DNA from: Pelomonas saccharophila_A
GTDB taxonomy: Bacteria; Pseudomonadota; Gammaproteobacteria; Burkholderiales; Burkholderiaceae_C
Length of the DNA: 64,000 nt
Direction of reading: 5' to 3'
NCBI RefSeq assembly: GCF_031458095.1
Contig: NZ_JAVDXU010000002.1
Coordinates: 1,267,647-1,331,646, forward strand
The notes under the pieces were generated by a model. The model ran no database searches, was not told the DNA's origin, and was given only the letters and a program-made list of their open reading frames with translations. Position 1 is the stretch's first letter; each line of letters opens with the position of its first letter. A program made the position numbers and the translations under genes. Below, in pieces: positions 8,910-17,523 of this stretch.

Positions 8910-9009
8910 CGGGCCGAGCGCTGGGCCGCTCCCGAGCCGGCCCGTCTCGGCGATGTGCTCGCGGCTCAATGCCGCGAGCATCGCCGTCCCCTCGGGGGAC
9001 CGGCCAAGG
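8910..9009 (-). repeat. Dispersed gene-end repeat, copy with hairpin
   Basis: Read on the minus strand this runs from a CGGTCCCCCGAGGGG block through a 10-base perfect hairpin (stem TGCTCGCGGC/GCCGCGAGCA, 8956-8980) to CGGGAGCGGCCCAGCGCTCGGCCC. The same order is found at 24167-24281. It lies just 3' of the DMT permease gene, in the same sense as that gene, and between two convergent genes, where it could end transcription or protect RNA ends. Confidence 0.8.
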
Positions 9010-9029
9010 TATTCCTTGGACGAGGGGCT

Positions 9030-9992
9030 TCAGGTTTTGACGGGCTTGATGCGTAAAGCCCAGACCACGCCGGCGATCAGCAGGGCCACGCCCAGCAAAG
9101 TCGCCGGCGGCGGCATGCGCTGCTTCCACGCAAACGCGTAGGCCAGCGCGGCCAGGGTCTCGAAGACGATCAACTGCCCCGACAACGAGGTCGGCAGCCT
9201 TTGGCTGGCCTCGTTCCAGCACAGCGTGCCCAGCCAGGACGAGCACAAGCCGATGGCTGCCATCAGGCCGACATAGGCCAGCGGCCTGTCGCCCAGGGGA
9301 AAGGCGTAGTCCGCCGGAATCAGCGTGTCCGGCGCCATCAGGTAGATGACGGCGAGCAGCAGCACGCCGACGAGAGCCATCGGCAGCGTGACCAGGCCCT
9401 GAGCCGTCGCCCAGGCCCTCGGGCTGCGGTCGCTGTGCGCGCGCAGCCAGTCGGCATTGCGGATCGGATACCAGGTCCAGCAGGCCACGGCCGCGATGGC
9501 CAGCAGCGCTCCCTCGGCATAGCGGCGCGGGTCACCGGCTTCGGCCTGCAGCACGGCCAGCTCGTCGCGATTGACGCAGGCGAGACCCGCCGCGATCAGC
9601 AGCAGAGACGGCGCCAGCCGCGCCCACGGCAGATGGCCGTCGCGCACGCGGTTGCGGTGGTTGGCGCAGATGGCGATGACGACCGGCAGCGTGCCGATGA
9701 TCATGGTCGGCAGCGGCGCGCCGGCGCGCTGGATGGCGGCCGATAGGCAGAGGTAATAGAGGAAGTTGCCGACCAGGCTGAGCTTGGCGGCCTCCCACCA
9801 GTCGCCCGGCAGCAGCTCGCGCAGCGCGCGACGGTCCAGAGCCATGGCGAGCGGCAGGGCGATCAGGCCGAAGGCCAAGTAGCGGCCCACCGTCAACAAG
9901 GCGGGGGCATAGCCCGGCAACATCACGGGCGCGACAAACACCAGCCCCCACATCAGCCCGGCAGCAAGGGCGAACAGCAATCCAAACAACAT
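9030..9992 (-). CDS. DMT-superfamily (EamA) permease
   Basis: The product (320 aa) is hydrophobic, with about ten membrane helices in two EamA-type repeats, each beginning with an FALAAGLMWG-like helix. It belongs to the drug/metabolite transporter superfamily and sits in the inner membrane; substrates of this group range from amino acids to nucleotide precursors and cannot be read here. Start taken at 9992, where GGGGGAAG stands eight bases upstream; longer frames to 10049 exist but overlap the divergent gene. It ends beside a dispersed repeat and is divergent from the exported protein at 10048. Confidence 0.8.
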   Translation of the reverse strand: MLFGLLFALAAGLMWGLVFVAPVMLPGYAPALLTVGRYLAFGLIALPLAMALDRRALRELLPGDWWEAAKLSLVGNFLYYLCLSAAIQRAGAPLPTMIIGTLPVVIAICANHRNRVRDGHLPWARLAPSLLLIAAGLACVNRDELAVLQAEAGDPRRYAEGALLAIAAVACWTWYPIRNADWLRAHSDRSPRAWATAQGLVTLPMALVGVLLLAVIYLMAPDTLIPADYAFPLGDRPLAYVGLMAAIGLCSSWLGTLCWNEASQRLPTSLSGQLIVFETLAALAYAFAWKQRMPPPATLLGVALLIAGVVWALRIKPVKT

Positions 9993-10047
9993 GCAGGCAT
10001 CTTCCCCCATGCCGGAGTCACAGCCAGGCGCTAGGCTCTTTCTCCGC

Positions 10048-10719
10048 ATGCGCCCCGCCTTCGCCCTCAGCCTCGCCCTCTTCGCCTGTTCGGCCCAGGC
10101 CGGCCGACCTCTTCAGGCCGAGGACGCCGCCGTCATGGACCCGCAGGCTTGCGAGCTCGAGGGCGCCCATGGAGACTGGCGCCTGGACGGCACCGGCCAG
10201 CGCCAAACCGGCCTGCAGCTCGGCTGCGGCATCGGCTGGGGCACCGAGGTGGCGCTCAACGTCATCCGGCCGCGCGAGCTGGCGCTGTACGGCAAGACCC
10301 TGCTCGCCAGCAGCACCTGGGCTGACGGCGATGCGCAGCTGACGCTGGCCTGGAGCCTGTCGCATCGGCACGTCGAAACGGTGTGGCGGCGCAGCAGCGC
10401 GGGGCTGATCCTCGTCGGCAGCGCGCCGCTGACGCGCGACCTGACCCTGCACGTCAACCTGGGCCACCAGCGCGACGAGATGGGGCGCAGGCGAACGACG
10501 ACCTGGGCGCTGGCCATCGAACATGGCGGCTTTGGCGAAGGCGGGCGCTGGCAGCCCATGGCCGAGGTCTTCGGCGACGATCGCGGCAAGCCCTGGGCCA
10601 ATGCGGCCCTGCGCTTGGTGCTGGTGCCGGAGCGGGTGTTTGTCGATGCGTCCTATGGCCGACAGGTCAATGGTCCGCGCGCACGGCTGACCACGGTCGG
10701 CTTCAAGATCGCGTTCTGA
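10048..10719 (+). CDS. Exported protein of unknown function
   Basis: The product (223 aa) has a clear signal peptide (cut after AQA, residue 18) and otherwise alternates short beta-like segments, ending in FKIAF with a terminal phenylalanine. This fits a small outer-membrane beta-barrel or periplasmic beta protein. No catalytic motif is visible. Start set at 10048, where the signal peptide begins; an in-frame ATG at 9991 would place 19 residues before it and overlap the divergent permease. Its last 17 bases overlap the end of the convergent glpD. Confidence 0.7.
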   Translation: MRPAFALSLALFACSAQAGRPLQAEDAAVMDPQACELEGAHGDWRLDGTGQRQTGLQLGCGIGWGTEVALNVIRPRELALYGKTLLASSTWADGDAQLTLAWSLSHRHVETVWRRSSAGLILVGSAPLTRDLTLHVNLGHQRDEMGRRRTTTWALAIEHGGFGEGGRWQPMAEVFGDDRGKPWANAALRLVLVPERVFVDASYGRQVNGPRARLTTVGFKIAF

Positions 10720-12184
10720 ACCAGGCAGCCACCGCCTCGCGCTGCTGCGGCGTGTAGTGAAGCCCGAGCTTGCTGCGCCGCCACAGCACGTCATCGGCGC
10801 TGATGGCCCATTCCTTCTCCACCAGATGGCGCAGCTCGGACTCGAACAGGCCCGGTGCAATCTCGGCTCCCGTCGGCGCGGCCAGCAGCTCGCACGCCCG
10901 GCTGCCATAGGCGCGGGCGACTCGGCGCACGCCGGCACGGTGGGGATAGGCGGCCTGCAGCTCGGCGGCAAAGGCGTCGATGTTCACGCCATGCGCGCTG
11001 AGGTCGCCCCCCGGTAGCTGGGTACCTGCCGTCCAGGGCTTGCGCGCATCGCCCAGCAGTTCGCCGATCTGCGTCGCACCGTCCTCGGCCAGCTTGCGAT
11101 AGGTCGTCAGCTTGCCGCCCCAGACATTCAGCAGCGGCGCACCGCCGTCCTTGTCGGCCTCCAGCAGATAGTCGCGCGTGACGGCCGAGGCCGAGCCGCC
11201 TTCATCCAGCAGCGGGCGCACGCCGGCATAGGTCCACAGCACATCGGTCGGCTTGACCGACTGGGCCAGATAGCGGCTGGCCTGCTCGCAGAGATAGGCC
11301 ACCTCGTCGTCGGCGATGGTCGCGCGCGACGGCGGGTCTTCATGCTCGGGCAGCTCGACGTCGGTCGTGCCGATCAGTGTGAACCGCTCCTGGTAGGGGA
11401 TGGCGAAGATGATGCGACCGTCGGCGTTCTGGAAGATGTAGGCGTGGTCGTGGGTGAAGCGCTGGTCCACGACGATGTGGCTGCCCTTGACCAGGCGCAG
11501 GCCGCGCGCCGGCAGCGGCTGGCCGTTGCCGCCCTGGGTGTGGTCGCGCAGGAAGCGCTCGGCCCAGGGCCCGGCAGCGTTGACGAGGGCGCGGCTGCGC
11601 AGCTGGCGGCCGTTTTGCAGCGTGACCTGCCAGCCATCCTTGCCGCGCACCGCCTGCGTCACGGCGCAGCGCGTCAGCACCTCGGCGCCGCGGGCTTGCG
11701 CGTCCTGCGCGTTCAGCACGACGAGGCGGGCGTCGTCCACCCAGCCGTCGGAATAGACGAAGCCGCGTGTGAATTCGGGCTTGAGCGGTGCGCCATAGAC
11801 GCTGCCGGCCAGGCGCAGCCCCTGCGAGCCCGGCAGCAGCTCGCGGCGGGCCAGGTGGTCGTAGAGGAAAAGGCCGACGCGGATCATCCAGGCCGGGCGC
11901 AGATGCGGCGCATGCGGCAGCACAAAGCGCAAAGGCTGGATCAGATGAGGCGCGCTGCGCAGCAGCACCTCGCGTTCCTGCAAGGCCTTGCGCACCAGGG
12001 AGAACTCATAGGTCTCCAGATAGCGCAGGCCGCCGTGCACGAGCTTGGTGGAGGCCGACGAGGTGTGGGACGCGAGGTCGTCGCGCTCGGCGAGCAGCAC
12101 GCGCCAGCCCCGGCCGGCCAGGTCGCGGGCCAGTCCCGTGCCATTGATGCCGCCCCCCACCACCACGACGTCAAAATCGTCCAT
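10703..12184 (-). CDS. glpD: Aerobic glycerol-3-phosphate dehydrogenase
   Basis: The product (493 aa) opens with a dinucleotide-binding strand and GGGINGTG (residues 10-17), followed by the STKLVHGGLRYLE stretch typical of GlpD. It is an FAD-dependent, membrane-associated enzyme that oxidises sn-glycerol-3-phosphate to dihydroxyacetone phosphate and passes electrons to the quinone pool; the length is usual. The FAD motif begins so close to the start that no later initiation is possible. It is divergent from glpK, and the two starts are only 13 bases apart, so the promoters must lie inside the opposite genes. No glpF or glpR is nearby. Confidence 0.95.
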   Translation of the reverse strand: MDDFDVVVVGGGINGTGLARDLAGRGWRVLLAERDDLASHTSSASTKLVHGGLRYLETYEFSLVRKALQEREVLLRSAPHLIQPLRFVLPHAPHLRPAWMIRVGLFLYDHLARRELLPGSQGLRLAGSVYGAPLKPEFTRGFVYSDGWVDDARLVVLNAQDAQARGAEVLTRCAVTQAVRGKDGWQVTLQNGRQLRSRALVNAAGPWAERFLRDHTQGGNGQPLPARGLRLVKGSHIVVDQRFTHDHAYIFQNADGRIIFAIPYQERFTLIGTTDVELPEHEDPPSRATIADDEVAYLCEQASRYLAQSVKPTDVLWTYAGVRPLLDEGGSASAVTRDYLLEADKDGGAPLLNVWGGKLTTYRKLAEDGATQIGELLGDARKPWTAGTQLPGGDLSAHGVNIDAFAAELQAAYPHRAGVRRVARAYGSRACELLAAPTGAEIAPGLFESELRHLVEKEWAISADDVLWRRSKLGLHYTPQQREAVAAWFRTRS

Positions 12185-12197
12185 ACGACCACTCTAA

Positions 12198-13673
12198 ATG
12201 ACAGCCATGGATGCCTTGCTGGCTTTGGACCAGGGAACCTCTAGTTCGCGCGCTCTAGTTTTCGGCCGCGACGGCGGGCTGCTTGCGCTAGCCCAGCGCG
12301 AACTGCCCCAGCATTTCCCCCAGCCGGGCTGGGTGGAGCACGATGCCCAGCAGATCTGGACCCACCAGGTCGAATGCGCCCGCGAGGCCGTGACCAAGGC
12401 GGGGGTCAAGGTGGCGGCCATCGGCATCACCAACCAGCGCGAGACCGTCGTGCTGTGGGACCGCAAGACCGGCCAGCCCCTGCACAAGGCGTTGGTCTGG
12501 CAGGACCGGCGCACGGCGGCCTTCTGCGAGCAACTGAAGGCTCAGGGCCTGGAGCCCCGCGTGCGCGAGCTGACCGGCCTGGTGCTGGACCCGTATTTCT
12601 CGGCCACCAAGCTGCGCTGGCTGCTGGACAACGTGCCCGGCGCTCGCGAACGCGCCGCCCGCGGCGAGCTGGCCTTCGGCACCATCGACAGCTGGTTGCT
12701 GTGGAAGCTGACGGATGGCAAGGTGCATGCGACGGATGCCAGCAATGCCTCGCGCACGCTGATCTACGACATCCATCGCGGCGACTGGAGCGACGAGCTG
12801 CTGGCGGCCTTCGACATTCCGAAGAGCCTGCTGCCCGAGGTGAGGCCTTCGTCCGGCGTCTTTGGCCAAGCCACCGAGTTCGGTGTGCCGATTGCCGGCA
12901 TCGCGGGCGACCAGCAGGCCGCGTTGTTCGGCCAGGCGGCGCTGACCCCCGGCCAGGCCAAGAACACCTATGGCACCGGCTGCTTCTTGCTGATGCACAC
13001 CGGCACCCAGGCGCGCACCTCCACGCAAGGCCTCATCACGACGCGTGCGGCCCAGGTCGATGCGACGGCGCAGTACGCGCTGGAAGGCAGCGTCTTTGTC
13101 GGCGGTGCCGTCGTGCAATGGCTGCGCGACGGGCTCAAGGCCATCGGCGGCAGCGGCGAGGTACAGGCGCTGGCCAGCAGCGTGCCTGATGCGGGCGGCG
13201 TCATGTTCGTGCCCGCCTTTGCGGGCCTCGGCGCACCCTACTGGCGGCCCGATGCGCGTGGTGCGCTGCTGGGCCTGACGCGCGGGACGACCCAGGCCCA
13301 TATCGCCCGCGCGGCGCTTGAAAGCATTGCCTTCCAGAGCGCGGCGGTGCTGACGGCGATGAATGCGGATGTCGATGCCGCGGATCGGTTGACCGAACTG
13401 CGCGTTGACGGCGGTGCGAGTGCCAACGACCTGTTGATGCAGTTCCAGGCCGATTTGCTGGGCATCCCGGTGCTGCGGCCCAAGGTCATCGAGACGACGG
13501 CGCTGGGTGCTGCGCTGCTGGCTGGGCTGGGCGTCGGCCTCTACGAGTCCACGGAGCAGATCGGCGCCATCTGGCAATTGGACCGTGCCTTCGAGCCGCG
13601 CATGTCCCGGGATGAGGCGGGGGCGAGGTTGGCGGCGTGGGACAGGGCGGTGAGGCAGGTGTTGGCCGCATGA
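12198..13673 (+). CDS. glpK: Glycerol kinase
   Basis: The product (491 aa) matches the FGGY-family glycerol kinase throughout: ALDQGTSSSRAL at the N-terminus, PGWVEHD, ITNQRET, VWQDRRT, and a late DGGASANDLLMQFQ motif. It phosphorylates glycerol with ATP to glycerol-3-phosphate in the cytoplasm, feeding GlpD encoded divergently. Two starts are possible, 12198 and 12207 (three residues later); both have weak ribosome sites. Transcription must begin within or very close to the glpD 5' end. Confidence 0.95.
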   Translation: MTAMDALLALDQGTSSSRALVFGRDGGLLALAQRELPQHFPQPGWVEHDAQQIWTHQVECAREAVTKAGVKVAAIGITNQRETVVLWDRKTGQPLHKALVWQDRRTAAFCEQLKAQGLEPRVRELTGLVLDPYFSATKLRWLLDNVPGARERAARGELAFGTIDSWLLWKLTDGKVHATDASNASRTLIYDIHRGDWSDELLAAFDIPKSLLPEVRPSSGVFGQATEFGVPIAGIAGDQQAALFGQAALTPGQAKNTYGTGCFLLMHTGTQARTSTQGLITTRAAQVDATAQYALEGSVFVGGAVVQWLRDGLKAIGGSGEVQALASSVPDAGGVMFVPAFAGLGAPYWRPDARGALLGLTRGTTQAHIARAALESIAFQSAAVLTAMNADVDAADRLTELRVDGGASANDLLMQFQADLLGIPVLRPKVIETTALGAALLAGLGVGLYESTEQIGAIWQLDRAFEPRMSRDEAGARLAAWDRAVRQVLAA

Positions 13674-13755
13674 TCGCGAGCCTGCTACGGACGCGAGGAG
13701 CTCGAAGCGGCTTTGCGTTTGGTTGGCATGTTGAGCAGAGCTAGAGGAGAAGACC

Positions 13756-14592
13756 GTGCTCGAATGGCTAAGGCGACTGGGTGCGCCGAAGACTGGCCCG
13801 GACTATCGGCGCGTCGATTCCCGCCAGAAGGCCGAGGAGCTTTGCAAGCGAGGCGAGCTTAAGAAGCTGCTCCTTCTGCCCATGGAATTTGGCGGGCAGG
13901 ACGTGCCACCGAATGTCGTCTACGTTCCGGCATTTGCGATCGAGTTGAAGACTCGCCTGGATCTGAACACCATCAGACCCATGGCCGAGAAGGGCTTGGT
14001 CCACAAATACACGGCGACGCCCACGTATGAGGGCAAGAGCGTAATTCCAACCTCGATACGCATCTCCGCAACTGACCCGGGGCGCTTTGAGGGGATCGTC
14101 AGTATCTGGGGCAGGGCTCTCGAACGGGATTCGGAGCCAGCCTCTGGAGATCAGGCGTCCGAGCAGCTCGTGTTCCGTTTATCTGAGGTGTCTGTCGAAG
14201 GCCTTGGGCCGGAAGAGTTGATCCGCGCCTACATCGCCGACTATGAAAGCTGGAACACCTTCGCCAACAACGCATCCGAACGGGAATCCGATGCTGGCCT
14301 CGACATGGCGGAATCCGCATATGCGTTGCTGATGGCGAAGTATTGCCCTCCAGGTATTCAGCACCAGCCTATTGCCTTTGGCAGCGACTCGTCACATGAC
14401 AACGAGCGGGAGGTCGTTCTCAGCGTTGAACCAATGTCGGACCGTTGTCTCGTCAAGACGCGGCACACCCAGGTCATCGGGACGTTTGCCATGGCGCACG
14501 ACTACGAATACCACCTCAAGAAAATTGACCAGCGCTGGTTCCTAGTCAGCGTCCTCTACGTTGATCAAGACGGCAAATACGAGGGGCTCTGA
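13756..14592 (+). CDS. Unknown protein with an NTF2-like, immunity-type C-terminus; low GC
   Basis: The product (278 aa) starts at a GTG with a strong GAGGAG site 6 bases upstream. It has no signal peptide or membrane segment. The last 50 or so residues (HTQVIGTFAMAHDYEY, then WFLVSVLYVDQDGKYEGL) resemble the NTF2-fold immunity proteins of polymorphic toxin systems. The N-terminal 200 residues are not recognised. Base use differs from the neighbours: one line in this gene has 33 G/C of 60, against 40 of 60 in glpK. This suggests acquisition by transfer. No toxin gene lies beside it, so it may be an orphan immunity gene; the immunity role is inference from weak resemblance. Confidence 0.6.
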   Translation: MLEWLRRLGAPKTGPDYRRVDSRQKAEELCKRGELKKLLLLPMEFGGQDVPPNVVYVPAFAIELKTRLDLNTIRPMAEKGLVHKYTATPTYEGKSVIPTSIRISATDPGRFEGIVSIWGRALERDSEPASGDQASEQLVFRLSEVSVEGLGPEELIRAYIADYESWNTFANNASERESDAGLDMAESAYALLMAKYCPPGIQHQPIAFGSDSSHDNEREVVLSVEPMSDRCLVKTRHTQVIGTFAMAHDYEYHLKKIDQRWFLVSVLYVDQDGKYEGL

Positions 14593-14642
14593 CTAGGGCT
14601 ATCGGCGGGCTCTGTGGCCCGCCACGTAATCGATCGATGGCC

Positions 14643-15488
14643 TCAGGCATCCACCGCCGTCGCCCGCCCCACCGCCTCCCACGCCGCCAGATCCTTCAGC
14701 AACTGCTCGCTGTGCGCCCGCACCGCGTCGATCGCATCCGCACCCAGCTGCAGGCGCAGCGGCGTGACCTCGGCCTTCAGCACCTGATCAATCGCGGCTG
14801 CCGCCTTGTCCGGATCACCCGCCTGCGTCCCATCCATGCCCTTGGCAAAGCTGCGCGTGCCGCCGACGATCTCGTCGTAGGCCGCCAGCACGGGCATCTG
14901 GCGCAGCACGTCGGCGCCGGCAAAGCCGGTGCGGAAGGCGCCGGGCTCGACGATGAGCACCTTGATGCCGAAGGGGGCGACCTCCTGGGCCAGGGCCTCG
15001 GACAGGCCTTCCAGCGCGAACTTGGAGGCCGAGTAGGCGCCGAAGCCACCGAAGGACAGCTGGCCGCCCATGCTGGACAGGTTGACGATAGCGCCGCTGC
15101 GCTGCTCGCGCATGCCCGGCAGCACGGCGCGGGTCACGGCGACGGCGCCGAAGAAGTTGGTCTCCATCTGGGCGCGCAGCTCGGCGTCGGGCGTCTCCTC
15201 GACGGCGCCGACGATGCCGTAGCCGGCGTTGTTGACCAGCACGTCGATGCGGCCGAAATGGGCCAGCGCGGCGGCCGTGGCGCGCTCGGCGTCGCCGGCG
15301 GCGGTCACGTCCAGCGGCAGCACGAGGACGCGCTCGGGATGGCTCTCGGCCAGGGCGGCCAGGCGAGCCGGCTGGCGCGCCGTGGCGACAACGTTATAGC
15401 CCTGGGCCACCGCGTACTTGGCGAAGGACAGGCCAAAGCCGGACGAGGCGCCGGTGATGAACCAGGTGGGGCGGGTGTTGGCATTCAT
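14643..15488 (-). CDS. Short-chain dehydrogenase/reductase (classical SDR)
   Basis: The product (281 aa) has the cofactor motif TGASSGFG (12-19), NNAG (86-89), the catalytic serines at 138-139 and YSASK with Y152 and K156. An aromatic residue at 18 is seen in many NADP-using retinol-dehydrogenase-like SDRs. It should reduce or oxidise a carbonyl/alcohol substrate, which is unknown. It is divergent from the LysR gene at 15594, with 105 bases between containing a perfect dyad; such a pair usually means that the LysR protein controls the SDR. Confidence 0.85.
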   Translation of the reverse strand: MNANTRPTWFITGASSGFGLSFAKYAVAQGYNVVATARQPARLAALAESHPERVLVLPLDVTAAGDAERATAAALAHFGRIDVLVNNAGYGIVGAVEETPDAELRAQMETNFFGAVAVTRAVLPGMREQRSGAIVNLSSMGGQLSFGGFGAYSASKFALEGLSEALAQEVAPFGIKVLIVEPGAFRTGFAGADVLRQMPVLAAYDEIVGGTRSFAKGMDGTQAGDPDKAAAAIDQVLKAEVTPLRLQLGADAIDAVRAHSEQLLKDLAAWEAVGRATAVDA

Positions 15489-15563
15489 GGTGGGCTCCGT
15501 AGGTCAGTGGGTTGCGACGGAGTCCAGTGTCTTGAAATGATGTGATGAGATAAAGACATGCCA

Positions 15564-15582
15564 ATCGCATAGGTCATGCGAT
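15564..15582. promoter_or_regulatory. LysR-type dyad between SDR and lysR genes
   Basis: ATCGCAT-AGGTC-ATGCGAT is a perfect 7-base inverted repeat with a 5-base spacer, flanked by CCA and ATGG that extend the symmetry loosely. It fits the T-N11-A pattern of LysR binding sites and ends 11 bases before the lysR start, where it could serve autorepression and activation of the divergent SDR gene. Confidence 0.6.
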
Positions 15583-15593
15583 ATGGTTCATGA

Positions 15594-16487
15594 ATGAACC
15601 GCGAACTGCTGGCCCATCTGCCCATCGTCGTTGCCGTGGCCGAGAAGCGCGGTTTTGCGGCGGCCGCCCAGGCCCTGGGGCTGAGCGCCTCGGCCGTCAG
15701 CCATGCGGTGCGCGTCGTGGAAGACGCCCTCGGCGAGCCGCTGTTCGCGCGCACCACTCGCAGCGTGGCGCTGACCGAGGCGGGCGAGAGGTTTCTCTGC
15801 AGCGTCGGGCCGGCGCTGGAGGACATCTCCTCGGCCGTCGATCACCTGAACGCGGCGCGCGGCGAGATCACCGGCGTGCTGAAGCTGAATTCCTCGCGCG
15901 TCGCGTCGCAGATGGTGTTGCCGCCGCTGCTGGCCAAGCTGGCCGTGGCCCACCCCAAATTGACGGTGGAGGTGCATGACAACGATGCCCTCGTCGACGT
16001 TGTCGCCGGTGGCTTTGACGCCGGCATCCGCCTGGGCGAGCAGGTGGCGCAGGACATGGTCTGCGTGCGCCTGACACCGCCCTTCAAGGCCCTGCTGGTC
16101 GCTGCGCCGGACTACCTGGCCCGCCGCGGCGCGCCGGCCCGCGTGGCTGAGCTGGCGGCACACAACTGCATAGGCTTTCGGCTGCTGGCCGCCGGCAGCC
16201 TCTACGACTGGGAGTTGCGCGAGGCCGGCGAGACGGTGGCCGTGCGAACGACGGGCAGCGCCGTCATCACCGACGCCAGCTTCGCGCGCGACCTGGCCCT
16301 GGCCGGCGTCGGCATCGCCTACATCTTCGAGCCCCTCGTGCAGGAGCAGCTGCGCAGCGGCCGGCTGGTGCAGCTGCTGCCCGAGACGGCCTTCGAGGAG
16401 CCGGGCCTGTTTCTCTACTTCCCGCGGCGGGCGTCTCTGGCGCCCAAGCTGCGCGCCTTCATTGACGCCGCCCGTTCAGGCGGTTGA
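15594..16487 (+). CDS. LysR-family transcriptional regulator (of the divergent SDR gene)
   Basis: The product (297 aa) has an N-terminal winged helix-turn-helix (about 6-65, with GFAAAAQALGLSASAVSHAV) and a C-terminal substrate-binding domain from about 92. The subgroup features (DAGIRLGE, then SLYDWELREAG) resemble the CrgA/DmlR-like LysR proteins that commonly regulate a neighbouring oxidoreductase. It is transcribed away from the SDR gene, with a dyad in the gap. Its 3' end overlaps the convergent DUF805 gene by 12 bases. Confidence 0.85.
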   Translation: MNRELLAHLPIVVAVAEKRGFAAAAQALGLSASAVSHAVRVVEDALGEPLFARTTRSVALTEAGERFLCSVGPALEDISSAVDHLNAARGEITGVLKLNSSRVASQMVLPPLLAKLAVAHPKLTVEVHDNDALVDVVAGGFDAGIRLGEQVAQDMVCVRLTPPFKALLVAAPDYLARRGAPARVAELAAHNCIGFRLLAAGSLYDWELREAGETVAVRTTGSAVITDASFARDLALAGVGIAYIFEPLVQEQLRSGRLVQLLPETAFEEPGLFLYFPRRASLAPKLRAFIDAARSGG

Positions 16488-16796
16488 TTCGGTCGCCTCG
16501 CCGCTTTCCTGGGCCAGGAAGACGATCAGCACGATGAAGCCGATGAGGGGGATGAGGCCGATCAGTTGCCACCAGCCGCTGCGGCCGGTGTCGTGCAGGC
16601 GGCGCGAGGCGGCGGCCAGCTGGGGCAGCAGGGTGCCCAGGGCAAACAGGTAGTAGAGCCAGTGGTTGACCATCGAGGTGACGATGCAGCCCAGCACGAC
16701 GAAGAGGGCAAACCACCAGTATTCGGAGCGGCTGGCGCGACCCGAGAAGTCGACGTATTTGTTGAAGCAGACTTTGATCGAATCCTGAAAGGTCAT
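16476..16796 (-). CDS. DUF805 small membrane protein
   Basis: The product (106 aa) shows the DUF805 (YhaH/YhaI-like) pattern: an N-terminal FSGRASRSEYWWF motif, three or four membrane helices and the RRLHDTGRSGWWQL loop between them. It lies in the inner membrane; no biochemical role is established for this family. It is a single gene, overlapping the lysR 3' end by 12 bases in convergent orientation. Confidence 0.85.
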   Translation of the reverse strand: MTFQDSIKVCFNKYVDFSGRASRSEYWWFALFVVLGCIVTSMVNHWLYYLFALGTLLPQLAAASRRLHDTGRSGWWQLIGLIPLIGFIVLIVFLAQESGEATESTA

Positions 16797-16858
16797 GGCC
16801 TCTCCCTGGCGAGTTGGGTCGCCGGCATGCTAGGGCCGCCGCGGCTTTTGGCCACCCC

Positions 16859-17437
16859 TTAGAAACCCAGGCTCTCCCCCAGGCCGGCCAGGGTCGCGAT
16901 GCCGAGCCCCGCAAAGATGACGGCGGCCACCATGTGCACCAGCTTGACGGGCAGCTTCTGGGCCAGCTTGCCGCCGACCAGCACGGCCGGCACGTTCGCC
17001 ACCATCATGCCGGCCGTCGTGCCGGCGACGACGCCGATGAAGTCGGCCGGGAAGCGCGCCGCCAGGGCCACGGTGGCGATCTGCGTCTTGTCGCCCATCT
17101 CGGCGAGAAAGAAGGCGATGACCGTCGTCACGAAGACGCCATGGCCGGGCTTGGGCGCGTCGTCCTCGTCGAGCTTGTCGGGGATCAGCATCCAGCCCGC
17201 CATCGCCAGGAAGGACAGGCCGAGGATCCAGCGCAGGGCCAGCGGGCCGATGACACCGGTCAGCCAGGAGCCCAGGGCGCCAGCGGCCGCATGGTTGCAG
17301 ACGGTCGCCACAAAGATGCCCAGCACGATGGGCAGCGGCCGCCTGAAGCGGGCCGCGAGCATGAAGGCGAGGAGCTGGGTCTTGTCGCCGATCTCGGCGA
17401 GGGCCACCAGGCCGGTGGCGATGAGGAAGGCTTGCAT
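16859..17437 (-). CDS. GDT1/UPF0016-family cation transporter (probable Mn2+ exporter)
   Basis: The product (192 aa) has six predicted membrane helices and two copies of the family signature E-x-G-D-K-T: EIGDKT at 15-20 in helix 1 and EMGDKT in helix 4, with an acidic loop (DKLDEDDAP) between the halves. GDT1/MneA-type proteins move Mn2+ or Ca2+ out of the cytoplasm. Start taken at 17437, where the first helix begins; an in-frame ATG at 17503 adds 22 residues with no conserved features. I looked for a manganese riboswitch upstream and saw none in the 86 bases before the next gene. Confidence 0.85.
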   Translation of the reverse strand: MQAFLIATGLVALAEIGDKTQLLAFMLAARFRRPLPIVLGIFVATVCNHAAAGALGSWLTGVIGPLALRWILGLSFLAMAGWMLIPDKLDEDDAPKPGHGVFVTTVIAFFLAEMGDKTQIATVALAARFPADFIGVVAGTTAGMMVANVPAVLVGGKLAQKLPVKLVHMVAAVIFAGLGIATLAGLGESLGF

Positions 17438-17523
17438 CGCCGGCCATTGTCCCGGGCGCTGCTGACAGGAACTGACAGGCACCCCGGCGCAGCATGCGGG
17501 CATTGCACTTCAGGAAACCCGCC

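Noticed and set aside
17438..17523. Possible manganese (yybP-ykoY) riboswitch before the GDT1-type exporter
   Set aside because: The 86 available bases lack the conserved loop sequences of that riboswitch and are shared with the divergent VOC gene.
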